From Pseudovibrio exalbescens (GTDB lineage Bacteria; Pseudomonadota; Alphaproteobacteria; Rhizobiales; Stappiaceae): a stretch of DNA of 64,000 nt. The notes below the pieces were generated by a model. The model worked only from the letters and a program-made list of their open reading frames with translations. It had not been told where the DNA came from and made no database searches. The translations under genes were made by a program, and so were the position numbers. The DNA is taken from contig NZ_JAQZAJ010000010.1 of the NCBI RefSeq assembly GCF_028737195.1, forward strand, positions 1 through 64,000, read 5' to 3'. Positions 1 through 9,092 of the stretch are shown one piece after another; within the stretch, counting starts at the first letter, position 1, and each line of letters starts with the position of its first letter.

Positions 1-576
<576 letters not shown>

Positions 577-594
577 GGATCGTAGAACGGCTGC

Positions 595-1065
595 TCAGGC
601 GTGAGCAGCCGCGCTCGGTTGCAGCGCGATATCTTCCATTTGCAGAAGATAGCGAATGTTGGAGCGGTTTTCTGCCAGCTCAGCGATCGTGCATTTGTCC
701 AAAACAGCCAAAAAGGCTTGAAGGGCTTCGTGCAGAACACTGTTAAACCCGCAGTGATTGACCAAGGGGCAATCCTGCCGACCGCTGTCAAAACACTCTG
801 CCAATACAAAAGACTCTTCAGTTGCTCGTACGACCTGACCGACAGTGATTTCCTCGGCTGGGCGTGGCAAGACAATACCACCATTCCGGCCGCGAATGGT
901 CTTCATGAGGTCGGCATCCACCAGCACCTTCATGATTTTGAAGAGGTGTGTCTCCGACATGGAGTAGGCGGCTGCAATGTCAGCGACTTTGCTTGGCTTG
1001 TCCGGATTAGCCGCGCAGTACATAAGAGCGCGCACCGCGTAATTGGTCTGTTGCGTCAGTCTCAT
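595..1065 (-). CDS. rirA: Rrf2-family iron-responsive regulator RirA
   Basis: This 156-residue protein has an N-terminal winged helix of the Rrf2 family (MRLTQQTNYAVRALMYCAAN, then a recognition helix around residues 35-55 and the wing at RGRNGG, residues 58-63). Cys91, Cys99 and Cys105 in the segment AECFDSGRQDCPLVNHC match the positions of the three cysteines that hold the Fe-S cluster of rhizobial RirA. RirA is the global iron regulator of many Hyphomicrobiales, repressing iron uptake when iron is sufficient. Length and N-terminus agree with the family. It faces the TonB-like gene across an 18-bp gap; the zinc GTPase gene lies upstream on the same strand, 209 bp away. IscR is the other candidate among Rrf2 proteins, but its cysteine spacing differs. 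Confidence 0.9.
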   Translation of the reverse strand: MRLTQQTNYAVRALMYCAANPDKPSKVADIAAAYSMSETHLFKIMKVLVDADLMKTIRGRNGGIVLPRPAEEITVGQVVRATEESFVLAECFDSGRQDCPLVNHCGFNSVLHEALQAFLAVLDKCTIAELAENRSNIRYLLQMEDIALQPSAAAHA

Positions 1066-1274
1066 AGTTAAATCTATGTGCCCTCAATGAGGTATCGTCA
1101 ACATAAAAGTTGCAGGTGAAACTCAACAATAGACGATTGCTAGTTTAGAGTCATTAAAAAAATGGGCTAGAACGGCCCTGTGTGCAACTATTTAATTTCG
1201 AGGCAGAGCGTAAAGGCCAATCTCATTCGCCGTCAGGCCTTGCCACCAAGGCCTGAGGCTATCTCGAATGGATG

Positions 1275-2483
1275 CTAGGCAGCTTGTCGGTCCCAAGAAG
1301 GGAATGGGTCAGGCAGATCGGTCCAGAGATCGGGGGTGAATGCGGCTGATGACACAAGGCAGGCGTCGAGTGTGGCTCTGATGCGGGCCTCATCCATGGG
1401 GTCACATCCGATGAATACCAGTTCCTGTCGGCGGTCGCCCCACATCGGATCCCAGTTCGCTTCCATGGTCTTGCGGAATTCCGGGTTTTCTGGCCAGTAC
1501 TCTTTCGGAGCGGCTGCCCACCAGAGCCCGCATTTCTCAGTGCGCACCAACGCACCTGCTTGGCTCAGTTCGCCTACATACTGTGGCCGCGTTGCTAACC
1601 AGAAGAACCCTTTGGCCCGCACAACGCCGGGCCATGAAGTGTTGATGAAACGCTGCAGTTTGGCAGGTTCAAATGGTCTCCGCGCGCGATAAACAAAGGA
1701 GCGGATGCCGTACTCTTCTGTTTCCGGAACATGGTCCTTAAATCCATAGAGCTCCTTGTACCAAAGCGGATGCTCATGGGCTTTGTCAAAATTGAAACGG
1801 CTGGTTCCAAGGACCTCGGTTATCGGTACCTGCGCAAAGTCTGCTTCAATAATATGAGCTGAAGGGTTCAGGGATGCGATGATTTTGCGCGCCGCATCCA
1901 GATTACCCGGGCCAGCTGAAGAGACCTTGTTGAGTACGATCGTATCCGCGAATTCCATCTGATCAACCAGAAGGTCGACCAGTGTTCGCTCATCGTGATC
2001 TCCCAAGGATTCACCGCGGTCTTGCAGAAAGTCGGCAGAACTGAAGTCTTTGAGCAAACTGGCCGCATCCACAACTGTAACCATGCTATCCAAGACAGAG
2101 ACATCAGAAAGGCTCTGGCCATCTTCATCAACGAAGTCGAAGGTCGCAGCCACAGGCAGCGGCTCAGAAATGCCCGTGGATTCGATCAGCAAATGATCAA
2201 AGCGACCCGCTTCGGCCAGCATTCGAACTTCTTGCAACAGGTCATCGCGCAAGGTGCAGCAGATGCAACCGTTTGTCATCTCAACCAGTTTTTCGTCGGT
2301 TCGGGACAGATTGGCGCCGCCTTCCCGCACCAAGCTGGCATCAATGTTCACCTCGCTCATGTCGTTTACAATGACCGCAACGCGTATGCCCTCTCTATTG
2401 TTGAGGATATGATTGAGGAGGGTTGTCTTGCCTGCTCCAAGGAACCCGGAGAGAACGGTTACCGGTAATTTATCTGGCTTCAC
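1275..2483 (-). CDS. COG0523 (CobW-like) zinc metallochaperone GTPase, ZigA-like
   Basis: This is a G3E P-loop GTPase of about 402 residues. The Walker A loop GFLGAGKTT lies at residues 13-21, the metal-binding CxCC motif (NGCICC) at Cys73/75/76, and IESTG near residue 101; a CobW C-terminal domain follows. COG0523 proteins deliver zinc to client enzymes when zinc is scarce. I chose the GTG start at 2483 because GGAG lies seven bases upstream. The longer frame (ATG at 2522 or further) would place the Zur-like palindrome inside the coding sequence. The last residues SWDRQAA and the roughly 400-residue length are typical of the ZigA/YciC branch rather than cobalamin CobW. No cobalamin genes are nearby. 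Confidence 0.85.
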   Translation of the reverse strand: MKPDKLPVTVLSGFLGAGKTTLLNHILNNREGIRVAVIVNDMSEVNIDASLVREGGANLSRTDEKLVEMTNGCICCTLRDDLLQEVRMLAEAGRFDHLLIESTGISEPLPVAATFDFVDEDGQSLSDVSVLDSMVTVVDAASLLKDFSSADFLQDRGESLGDHDERTLVDLLVDQMEFADTIVLNKVSSAGPGNLDAARKIIASLNPSAHIIEADFAQVPITEVLGTSRFNFDKAHEHPLWYKELYGFKDHVPETEEYGIRSFVYRARRPFEPAKLQRFINTSWPGVVRAKGFFWLATRPQYVGELSQAGALVRTEKCGLWWAAAPKEYWPENPEFRKTMEANWDPMWGDRRQELVFIGCDPMDEARIRATLDACLVSSAAFTPDLWTDLPDPFPSWDRQAA

Positions 2484-2511
2484 GTCTGCGCTCCACTTCG
2501 TAGGTGTGATA

Positions 2512-2526
2512 CGTAATAACATTACG
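2512..2526 (-). promoter_or_regulatory. Zur-like palindrome ahead of the COG0523 gene
   Basis: On the minus strand the sequence reads CGTAATGTTATTACG, an inverted repeat of six bases on each side of a 3-bp centre. It carries the ATGTTAT core typical of zinc-uptake-regulator sites. It lies 29 bases upstream of the proposed GTG start, a good place for repression. Assignment to Zur rests on motif resemblance and the zinc-linked gene; no zur gene is in the window. Confidence 0.5.
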
Positions 2527-2713
2527 ATATAAAGACCATGCCATTCACCCCTGTCAATCCAAACTGTGAAGAAGTGGGCCTGATTGCTCTGTGTAACGCC
2601 CGTCACATACCGGTGATCGGGCTTTTGTTATGAGCTAGCCTCCCTAAACTGAAGCCATGATCAATGGCGGATTGCCGCACATCTGTCTCACTCACCCGCA
2701 TAGGATGAAATGC

Positions 2714-3607
2714 ATGGAACGTATTGAGTTGAAGGAAGGCTTGGGTTTGAGCCGGCGTGTCTATGGCATGTGGCGACTGGGAGACGACGCGGACCGAAGT
2801 CCCGCACATGTGCAAAGGAAGATCGAGTTATGTCTCGAACAGGGCATCACCACATTCGATCAGGCCGATATCTATGGAGACTATGAAAGCGAGCAGGTTT
2901 TCGGTGAAGCGCTCAAAGCGTCCCCCTCTTTGCGCAAAGAGATGGAGATCGTCACAAAGTGCGATATCAAGCTGCTGAGCAGCAAATATCCTGAACGCCG
3001 TGTCAAATACTACGACACCTCAGCAGAGCACATCCGTGCTGCCGTCGACACCTCTTTAGAGCGCATGAAGACAGATTATGTGGATGTGCTGCTGATCCAC
3101 CGTCCTGACCCGCTCATGGACCACAGGGAGACGGGAGCCGTTCTTGACGAACTCATTGCATCCGGCAAGATCCGCGCTGCGGGTGTTTCGAACTTCAAGC
3201 TGCACGATTGGACGCTGCTCCAGTCTGCCATGTCCAACAAGCTGGTCACAAACCAGATCGAAGCCAGTCTTGTTTGCACCGAGCCGTTTGTGAATGGCGA
3301 TATCGCCTATCTCCAAGAGCGCGGCATTCCTCCAATGGCATGGTCACCTCTTGGTGGAGGGCGGTTGGTGCCAGGCCAAGCAACGCCGTTGGGCCGGGCC
3401 CTTGCTCGTGTGGGGGCGGAGTTTGGCGTTGATGCCAGCGCTGTTGCGGTTGCATGGCTTTTGAAACACCCAGCAAACATTTTGCCTGTGCTTGGCACCA
3501 ATGCGCTGGATCGCATTGCCAAGATCTCCGATGCCCTGAAAGTGGAGATGGACCGGGAAACGTGGTTCGAACTCTACACACTTGCGAACGGCTACGACGT
3601 TCCTTGA
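2714..3607 (+). CDS. Aldo/keto reductase, YdhF-like
   Basis: This 297-residue protein matches the E. coli YdhF branch of the aldo/keto reductases. It has ITTFDQADIYGDYES with the catalytic Asp and Tyr, IVTKCD with the catalytic Lys, LLIHRPDPLMD with the active-site His, GVSNF, and MAWSPLGGGRL near the cofactor site. Such enzymes reduce carbonyls with NADPH in a TIM barrel; the substrate is unknown. ATG 2714 is preferred over the earlier ATG codons at 2657 and 2705 because AGGA lies eight bases upstream and the protein then starts like YdhF. It diverges from the zinc GTPase gene and is not obviously part of an operon. Confidence 0.85.
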   Translation: MERIELKEGLGLSRRVYGMWRLGDDADRSPAHVQRKIELCLEQGITTFDQADIYGDYESEQVFGEALKASPSLRKEMEIVTKCDIKLLSSKYPERRVKYYDTSAEHIRAAVDTSLERMKTDYVDVLLIHRPDPLMDHRETGAVLDELIASGKIRAAGVSNFKLHDWTLLQSAMSNKLVTNQIEASLVCTEPFVNGDIAYLQERGIPPMAWSPLGGGRLVPGQATPLGRALARVGAEFGVDASAVAVAWLLKHPANILPVLGTNALDRIAKISDALKVEMDRETWFELYTLANGYDVP

Positions 3608-3982
3608 AACCGGCGCTCGCTAGGCAGGTTGGAGCAGGTCAGGGGTTGGCCTGCTTTGGCCCCGCGAACTGGAGTGCTCCTGATCAAAACTTGAAACTGG
3701 TTTAGCTAGATCAGACGAGCCAATTTATTGATATATTACATGGCCTTGGCAATGTGTGGGGCTTAACGATACCGGCCTGACCGCAAAGCCTCCGCCAAAG
3801 TGCCCTAGGGGATTCAAAGGTGAAGCAGAATGCTCTGCGGTGCCTTGTCGCAGAACTCTGTTTCGGTTCGGAATGCTACCTATAATCATTCTCAAAAGCA
3901 CATAACCCAAGACGGGAAACAATGGTAATGCCGACGCTAGAAATCGGCAGTTTCGCGTCACAACAGTGTTTGAGGAAGGTAC
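3608..3982. other. 375-bp intergenic region upstream of the cytochrome bd genes
   Basis: No gene is seen here. The cyd promoter must lie in this stretch, but I could not find a convincing FNR/FixK box (TTGAT-N4-ATCAA) or -35/-10 pair. A ribosome binding site GAGGAAGG sits immediately before the ATG at 3983. Confidence 0.5.
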
Positions 3983-5368
3983 ATGGACACCCTGATCCTC
4001 TCGCGTATTCAGTTTGGCGCGAACATCTCGTTTCACATCTTGTTCCCGACCATCACAATTGCGCTCGGCTGGCTGCTGCTGTTCTTCAAGCTGCGGTTCA
4101 ACTCGACGCAAGATGGCAAGTGGATGGAGGCCTATCAGTTTTGGGTCAAAATCTTCGCCTTGACCTTTGCGCTGGGCGTGGTGTCAGGCATTACGATGTC
4201 GTTTCAGTTCGGCACCAACTGGCCTGGCTTTATGGAGAAGGTCGGAAACATCGCGGGGCCATTGCTTGCCTACGAAATCCTGACGGCTTTCTTTCTGGAA
4301 GCTGTGTTTCTGGGCATAATGCTCTTCGGCTTTTCAAAGGTTCCGAATTGGCTGCATACCGGAGCAACCGTCTTGGTGGCTTTCGGAACGACCATGTCTG
4401 CATTCTGGATCTTGGTGCTGAACAGTTGGATGCACACACCCGCAGGCTTCGAGTTGCGCGACGGCGTTGTACACGCAACTGACTGGATGGCCATCATCTT
4501 CAACCCTTCCATGCCATACCGTCTAGGTCACAAACTTCTGGCCTCTGGTTTGACTGTTGCGTTCCTGGTCGCAGGTATCTCCGCATTCCGCATGCTCATA
4601 GGTGATCGCGGCGCGTCCGTACGGGCCACGTTCAAAACCGCTGTTGTTCTTGCTGCCGTTCTTATGCCGCTTCAGATTTTGATGGGCGATAAGCATGGCT
4701 TGAACACCCTTGAGTATCAGCCGCAGAAGGTCGCGGCCATGGAAGGCAATTGGGAAACGCAAGGAAACGTACCTCTGGTACTCTTCGCAATTCCGGATGA
4801 AGAGACCCGGGAGAACCATTTTGAGGTTGCAATTCCAAACGTTGCTTCGCTCATTCTCACGCACTCGTTTGACGGTGTCGTGCCGGGTCTTAATGACTTC
4901 GTGGCTGAGGACGGTACGAAGATGCATCCTCCGGTCGCTCCTGTGTTCTACAGCTTCCGCATCATGGTAGGCATCGGCTTCCTGATGTTGGCGGTCAGTT
5001 GGGCGGCGGTCTTCTTCATGCTGCGCAAGCGCCGCGGCGTTGAAGGTGTTCCCAAGCTCATGCTCTGGGGTTTCCTTGGCATGACCTTCTCAGGTTGGGT
5101 TGCAACACTGGCCGGTTGGTACACAACCGAGATTGGGCGCCAGCCTTGGCTCGTGGAAGGTGTGCTCACCACCGCAGCCGCAGTTGGGAACGTGCCGCCG
5201 TCAATGGTTCTTAGCTCGTTGATCGGTTACTTGGTCATCTATGCGGTGCTTCTGGTCGCCTACATCAGCGTGATCTTCTATCTGGCCCGCAAGGCGTCCA
5301 ATAAAACCGGCGAAACCCTCTGGGCGCAGCTGAAGCCAACCGCCCCAATCAACCAGCCTGCGGAGTAG
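3983..5368 (+). CDS. Cytochrome bd ubiquinol oxidase subunit I, CioA type
   Basis: This 461-residue integral membrane protein starts with DTLILSRIQFGANISFHILF, carrying the conserved haem-ligand His region of CydA. Further on it has SFQFGTNWPGF and GWYTTEIGRQPW, both CydA signatures. The protein is shorter than E. coli CydA (about 520 residues) because the Q-loop is short, which marks the cyanide-insensitive-oxidase subgroup. Subunit I holds haems b558, b595 and d and oxidises ubiquinol while reducing oxygen to water. It is transcribed with subunit II, whose start lies five bases after this stop codon. Such oxidases usually serve microaerobic growth or resistance to nitric oxide, cyanide and sulfide. 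Confidence 0.93.
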   Translation: MDTLILSRIQFGANISFHILFPTITIALGWLLLFFKLRFNSTQDGKWMEAYQFWVKIFALTFALGVVSGITMSFQFGTNWPGFMEKVGNIAGPLLAYEILTAFFLEAVFLGIMLFGFSKVPNWLHTGATVLVAFGTTMSAFWILVLNSWMHTPAGFELRDGVVHATDWMAIIFNPSMPYRLGHKLLASGLTVAFLVAGISAFRMLIGDRGASVRATFKTAVVLAAVLMPLQILMGDKHGLNTLEYQPQKVAAMEGNWETQGNVPLVLFAIPDEETRENHFEVAIPNVASLILTHSFDGVVPGLNDFVAEDGTKMHPPVAPVFYSFRIMVGIGFLMLAVSWAAVFFMLRKRRGVEGVPKLMLWGFLGMTFSGWVATLAGWYTTEIGRQPWLVEGVLTTAAAVGNVPPSMVLSSLIGYLVIYAVLLVAYISVIFYLARKASNKTGETLWAQLKPTAPINQPAE

Positions 5369-5373
5369 TGCCC

Positions 5374-6384
5374 ATGATGATCTTTGGCGACCCGACCATC
5401 TCATTGCCCATCATCTTTGCGGTGCTATTGGGTTTCTCCATCTTGGTCTACGTGGTCTTGGATGGCTTTGACCTCGGAGTGGGCTTGCTAAGCCCACTCA
5501 CTCAAGAAGTGCATCGGGACAAAATGATTGCATCCATTGGACCGTTCTGGGATGCAAACGAAACCTGGCTGGTTCTCGCTGTGGGTTTGTTGCTTGTCGC
5601 GTTCCCCGCCGCCCATGGCACTATTCTCACTGCACTCTATGCCCCGGTGTTCATCCTGTTGCTGGGGTTGACCTTGCGTGGCGTGGCCTTTGAGTTTCGG
5701 GCCAAGGCGCCTGCTCACAAGAAGAAGGCGTGGGACGCAGCCTTTTTTGCCGGCAGTTTGATGGCCTCTTTGTCCCAAGGCTTCATGTTGGGCCTTTACA
5801 TCATGGGCCTTCAATTCACTCAGGTGTCGCTGGCGTTCGCGTGCTTGACCGCGGTGTTTCTCACCGTTGGATACAGTTTCATCGGTGCGACTTGGCTCAT
5901 CATGAAAACAGCGGGGGAGCTGCAGCTGAAAGCAATCCGCTGGGCGCGTCAAGGTTTGTGGGGCGTTGGCTTGGGGCTGATTGCAATCTCGTTTGCAACT
6001 CCTTTCGCGAGCGAGCGTATCTTCTCAAAGTGGCTGGAGTTTCCGGAGGCAATCTTGCTAGCACCGCTTCCGCTCATGTCGCTGGCGCTTCTTGCCATGT
6101 TGTGGCTTGCCCTGCAGCGTCTGCCAACCAGTAATGACAGTTGGGCTTGGGCACCATTTGCGTTTGCCACCACGTTGTTTTTCTTGGCTTTCTGTGGGCT
6201 GGCATATTCCTTCTACCCTTATGTCGTCCCAGAGAAGCTGACCATCTATGAAGCTGCTGCTGCACCTGAAAGCCTCTTCATAATCTTGGTGGGTGCCTGC
6301 GTGGTGATGCCGATCATCTTTGCCTACTCGGCACTGTCCTTCTTCATTTTCCGGGGCAAGGCAACCGAGCTAAGATACGATTGA
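5374..6384 (+). CDS. Cytochrome bd ubiquinol oxidase subunit II, CioB type
   Basis: This 336-residue multi-pass membrane protein has the N-terminal VVLDGFDLGVGLLSP motif of CydB and the DANETWLV segment typical of subunit II. I chose ATG 5374 because GGAG precedes it by eight bases; the in-frame GTG at 5368 overlaps the subunit I stop and leaves almost no spacing. Subunit II is needed for haem d assembly and oxidase stability. No cydX/cydZ small-subunit reading frame was recognised before the terminator at 6393, and no cydCD genes are in the window. Confidence 0.93.
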   Translation: MMIFGDPTISLPIIFAVLLGFSILVYVVLDGFDLGVGLLSPLTQEVHRDKMIASIGPFWDANETWLVLAVGLLLVAFPAAHGTILTALYAPVFILLLGLTLRGVAFEFRAKAPAHKKKAWDAAFFAGSLMASLSQGFMLGLYIMGLQFTQVSLAFACLTAVFLTVGYSFIGATWLIMKTAGELQLKAIRWARQGLWGVGLGLIAISFATPFASERIFSKWLEFPEAILLAPLPLMSLALLAMLWLALQRLPTSNDSWAWAPFAFATTLFFLAFCGLAYSFYPYVVPEKLTIYEAAAAPESLFIILVGACVVMPIIFAYSALSFFIFRGKATELRYD

Positions 6385-6392
6385 TGCAATAA

Positions 6393-6423
6393 AAAAGCGC
6401 GGAGACAGGCTCTCCGCGCTTTT
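6393..6423. terminator. Bidirectional Rho-independent terminator between cydB and the GYD gene
   Basis: A 13-bp perfect stem (AAAAGCGCGGAGA with TCTCCGCGCTTTT) encloses a 5-base loop. A and T runs flank both sides, so it can stop the cyd transcript on the plus strand and the osmC-GYD transcript on the minus strand. Confidence 0.9.
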
Positions 6424-6445
6424 ACCGGGTGTTCGGTTTGCCGGT

Positions 6446-6778
6446 CTATTCCCCGTCACCAAATTTCTGATAGGCGTGCTTGCCCGCAAGGCGCATTGCT
6501 TCCACCCCATCTTCAAAACTCATAAGTGGTGTGCATTCGAATGCCCGAAGCCCGCCGCCCGCCATGCACATCATCTCAAAGGCCTTCATGGTCACATTAT
6601 CGGGCATCTCAATGATCGCTGTTGAGTTGAACTTCCCGAAACTCAACCATGACCCAACAAAACGGCCGCCCATTTGTTCAACCAGCGGAATCATTGTCGA
6701 AAGACGGTTCTCGGGTTTGTCGACCAACGCTTTCATGGAGTCTGCGGTAAAGGCAACTTGGATCAGATAGTGCGCCAT
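6446..6778 (-). CDS. GYD domain protein
   Basis: This is a 110-residue protein with start MAHYLIQVAFTADSMKALVD and a core of ferredoxin-like strands (GGRFVGSWLSFGKFN, then the GGGLRAFECTPLMS stretch) matching the GYD family. The family has no well-defined biochemical role. ATG 6778 overlaps the stop codon of the upstream osmC gene (TAATG), indicating translational coupling. The longer frame begins inside osmC and is rejected. Confidence 0.75.
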   Translation of the reverse strand: MAHYLIQVAFTADSMKALVDKPENRLSTMIPLVEQMGGRFVGSWLSFGKFNSTAIIEMPDNVTMKAFEMMCMAGGGLRAFECTPLMSFEDGVEAMRLAGKHAYQKFGDGE

Positions 6779-7212
6779 TATTCGCCTCCCTTGTCGGCAT
6801 CGCGGTGCAGAGAAAGTGTTATCTCCGCATTGAGTGTGTTGCTTACCGTACACATTTCCTTGGCGAGATTCAAAAGGCCAAGGGCGACCTCGTCATCCTC
6901 GATGCCGTCCAGTGCGACCGTCACGTCAAACCTGCCGAACCGGCTTGGCAGGTCTTCAGCCTTGGCCGCATTCACGGTGATGTCGATGTTCCCCGGTTCC
7001 AGCTTCTTTTGCTTTGCAGCCATTTCCAACGAAACACCAACACATGAGCCGAGCGCAGCCATGATCAGGTCGTAGGGCGCGCTTACCTCGGCCGTTGCTG
7101 GCGCGCCGCTCAGTGAGACATTGCCAGCATCCGTGGTTGTCGTATAAGAACCGTCGCCATTTGAACTGAGTGTCAGTGGGCCAAAGGACTTCGGTTTGAT
7201 TTTGATTGCCAT
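6778..7212 (-). CDS. OsmC family peroxiredoxin-like protein
   Basis: This 144-residue protein carries the two redox cysteines of the OsmC/Ohr fold, Cys57 in ALGSCVGVSLEMAA and Cys121 in AKEMCTVSNT. OsmC-type proteins reduce organic hydroperoxides with a dithiol cofactor. The sequence resembles the general YhfA/OsmC branch more than Ohr. It is followed at once by the GYD gene with overlapping stop/start codons, and it lies downstream of the TRAP permease gene, separated by 18 bp, so it could be read through from the TRAP operon. Confidence 0.85.
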   Translation of the reverse strand: MAIKIKPKSFGPLTLSSNGDGSYTTTTDAGNVSLSGAPATAEVSAPYDLIMAALGSCVGVSLEMAAKQKKLEPGNIDITVNAAKAEDLPSRFGRFDVTVALDGIEDDEVALGLLNLAKEMCTVSNTLNAEITLSLHRDADKGGE

Positions 7213-7230
7213 TTGGCTTCAAGCCTCCGG

Positions 7231-8520
7231 TTAGAAGAAGTGCGCCGGCAACACCAGCGCGATTTGTGGGAACAGGGTCAAGATTACCAGGGCCATCAGG
7301 AAGATCAGCCAATACGGTATGGCCGAGATCGCTGCGGAGCCCAGTGGAACTTCATTTTTCGTCAGAGAAGAAAGAACGGAGAGGTTCAGGCCTACCGGTG
7401 GAGTAATCTGCCCGATTTCGATCATGATCGTTATCATCACGCCAAGCCAGATCGGATGGAAGCCAAGGCCTGTCAGCAGTGGGAACACGATGGGTAGGGT
7501 CATGATCATCAAGGACAAGCCGTCGAAAATGCACCCAAGGAGGAGATAGACAAGGACCACCAGCAGTAGGATGCCGTACTTGTTGAGGCCACTGCTGGTC
7601 GCCAGCTCCAGAATGTCCTGAGGCACGCCCAGAAGAGCAACGGACTGCGCCAGAATGGTTGCGCCAATGAGCACCAAGCCGATTGCTGCATAAAGCTGAA
7701 CAGCTCGATAAAGCGCTTCCCATAGCTTGCCCAATGTGAAATCGCCCCAAATGAAGGCGATGAGGATTGCCGCACCTACACCCACAGCAGCAGCTTCAGT
7801 CGGAGTAGCCCAGCCGAATGTGATACTTCCCATGATTGCAAAGATCAGCAGCAGGATCGGCCAGATGCGCAATGTCCCGATGAGAATCTGCAATGGCGAT
7901 AGACGCAGCTCCTCGCGGGGATAAAGGGATGGATTGTGCAGGCAGCGCAGCAAGATGTATCCCATAAACATCAGGGAGACGAGCAGTCCGGGCAAAATGC
8001 CAGCGACAAACAGCTGTCCAATCGAGGTCTCTGTGAGGGCGCCAAAGATGAGGAAAGACAAGCTGGGCGGGATGAGGAGCCCCAGTGTGCCACCTCCGGC
8101 CAGACTGCCAACAACCATGTGCTTGTTGTAGCCGCGTCGCGTCATCTCGGGATAGGCAACAGAGCCAATCGCCGCTGCCGTTGACAGGCTTGATCCGCTG
8201 ACTGCGCCAAACAGAGTGCACACAGCAATATTGGTGTGCAGCAAGCCGCCCGGAACCTTTGTGAAGGCAGGGCTGAGTGCCGAATAGACCCGTTCGCTCA
8301 AGCCGCTGCGCAGCAGGATTTCCCCCAAAACGATGAACAGAGGAATTGCGCTCAGCGTGAAGGAGTTAAACACGTTCCATACAGCATCCAGAGCAAGAGA
8401 GGTGGCTCCACCCACGAAGAAGTGCAGAATGATCAGGCCGGTTAGACCCAGTGCCGCACCAAGAGCCGCCCCCGTAGCCGCGCTCAGGGTAAGGGCCGAA
8501 AACAGTGTTGTCCAAAACAT
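7231..8520 (-). CDS. TRAP transporter large permease (DctM family)
   Basis: This 429-residue protein with about twelve hydrophobic segments has the DctM signatures SLSFLIFGALTETSIGQLFVAGILPG and GLSLMIMTLPIVFPL. It forms the sodium-coupled transmembrane path of a tripartite ATP-independent periplasmic transporter. It lies directly downstream of the small permease and binding-protein genes on the same strand, completing a dctP-dctQ-dctM set. The substrate cannot be read from the sequence; an organic acid is most likely. Confidence 0.92.
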   Translation of the reverse strand: MFWTTLFSALTLSAATGAALGAALGLTGLIILHFFVGGATSLALDAVWNVFNSFTLSAIPLFIVLGEILLRSGLSERVYSALSPAFTKVPGGLLHTNIAVCTLFGAVSGSSLSTAAAIGSVAYPEMTRRGYNKHMVVGSLAGGGTLGLLIPPSLSFLIFGALTETSIGQLFVAGILPGLLVSLMFMGYILLRCLHNPSLYPREELRLSPLQILIGTLRIWPILLLIFAIMGSITFGWATPTEAAAVGVGAAILIAFIWGDFTLGKLWEALYRAVQLYAAIGLVLIGATILAQSVALLGVPQDILELATSSGLNKYGILLLVVLVYLLLGCIFDGLSLMIMTLPIVFPLLTGLGFHPIWLGVMITIMIEIGQITPPVGLNLSVLSSLTKNEVPLGSAAISAIPYWLIFLMALVILTLFPQIALVLPAHFF

Positions 8521-8551
8521 GCGGTTTGGTCTCGTCTCGGTTGAGACGCCT

Positions 8552-9067
8552 TTATTGTTGCTGCGAAGTCGAAGTGCTTTTCAAGAGCAGATTAAAAAAC
8601 TGAACCGTCAAAATCAGAGCGGTCAGACTGAACGAGACCGGTACCACCATCATCCATGGCACCATGGGAATGTGGGTGGCCTCGGTTTTCAGATCCAGAC
8701 GAATGGCAAACTCCATCCATGGAATGGCTTCCCAGATCAGCCAGCAGAAGAAGCTTAAGGCCACGATGGCAGACAGCGCACCCATGACTGCTCGTCCCCG
8801 CTCCGTCAAACGGTTCACCACGAGGGTCACCTGAATGTGGCTGTTGCGGGAGGTCACGAGAGGGAGCGCACACATCATGGTTACGCATAGCAGCAAACCC
8901 ACCAGTTCCTCGGCGAAGAACAAAGGCGAGTTTGCAACTCGGCGCATGATGACGCTGACGCAGATTATGATGGTGATCGCAGCTGCGGCAATGGCGGAAA
9001 TACAAGCAAGAAAGCGGGCCAGATAGTCCAGCCCGCATTCCAGCTTCTCAAGTGTTTTGATGATCAC
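8552..9067 (-). CDS. TRAP transporter small permease (DctQ family)
   Basis: This 171-residue protein has four predicted membrane segments and the DctQ-family stretch FFAEELVGLLLCVTMMCALP. It bridges the binding protein and DctM. The frame opens with GTG at 9067; no strong ribosome binding site is visible, so translation may depend on coupling to dctP, 25 bp upstream. The C-terminal SLTALILTVQFFNLLLKS is a typical last membrane helix. Confidence 0.85.
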   Translation of the reverse strand: MIIKTLEKLECGLDYLARFLACISAIAAAAITIIICVSVIMRRVANSPLFFAEELVGLLLCVTMMCALPLVTSRNSHIQVTLVVNRLTERGRAVMGALSAIVALSFFCWLIWEAIPWMEFAIRLDLKTEATHIPMVPWMMVVPVSFSLTALILTVQFFNLLLKSTSTSQQQ

Positions 9068-9092
9068 GAGGATCTAACCCCTTAGCCCAAAA

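Noticed and set aside
1080-1180. Irr-like box before rirA (TTTAGAGTCATTAAAA)
   Set aside because: It matches only part of the consensus and the second half is mostly an A-run.
3608-3982. FNR/FixK box upstream of the cytochrome bd genes
   Set aside because: Only half-site-like TTGAT is seen; no TTGAT-N4-ATCAA palindrome was found.
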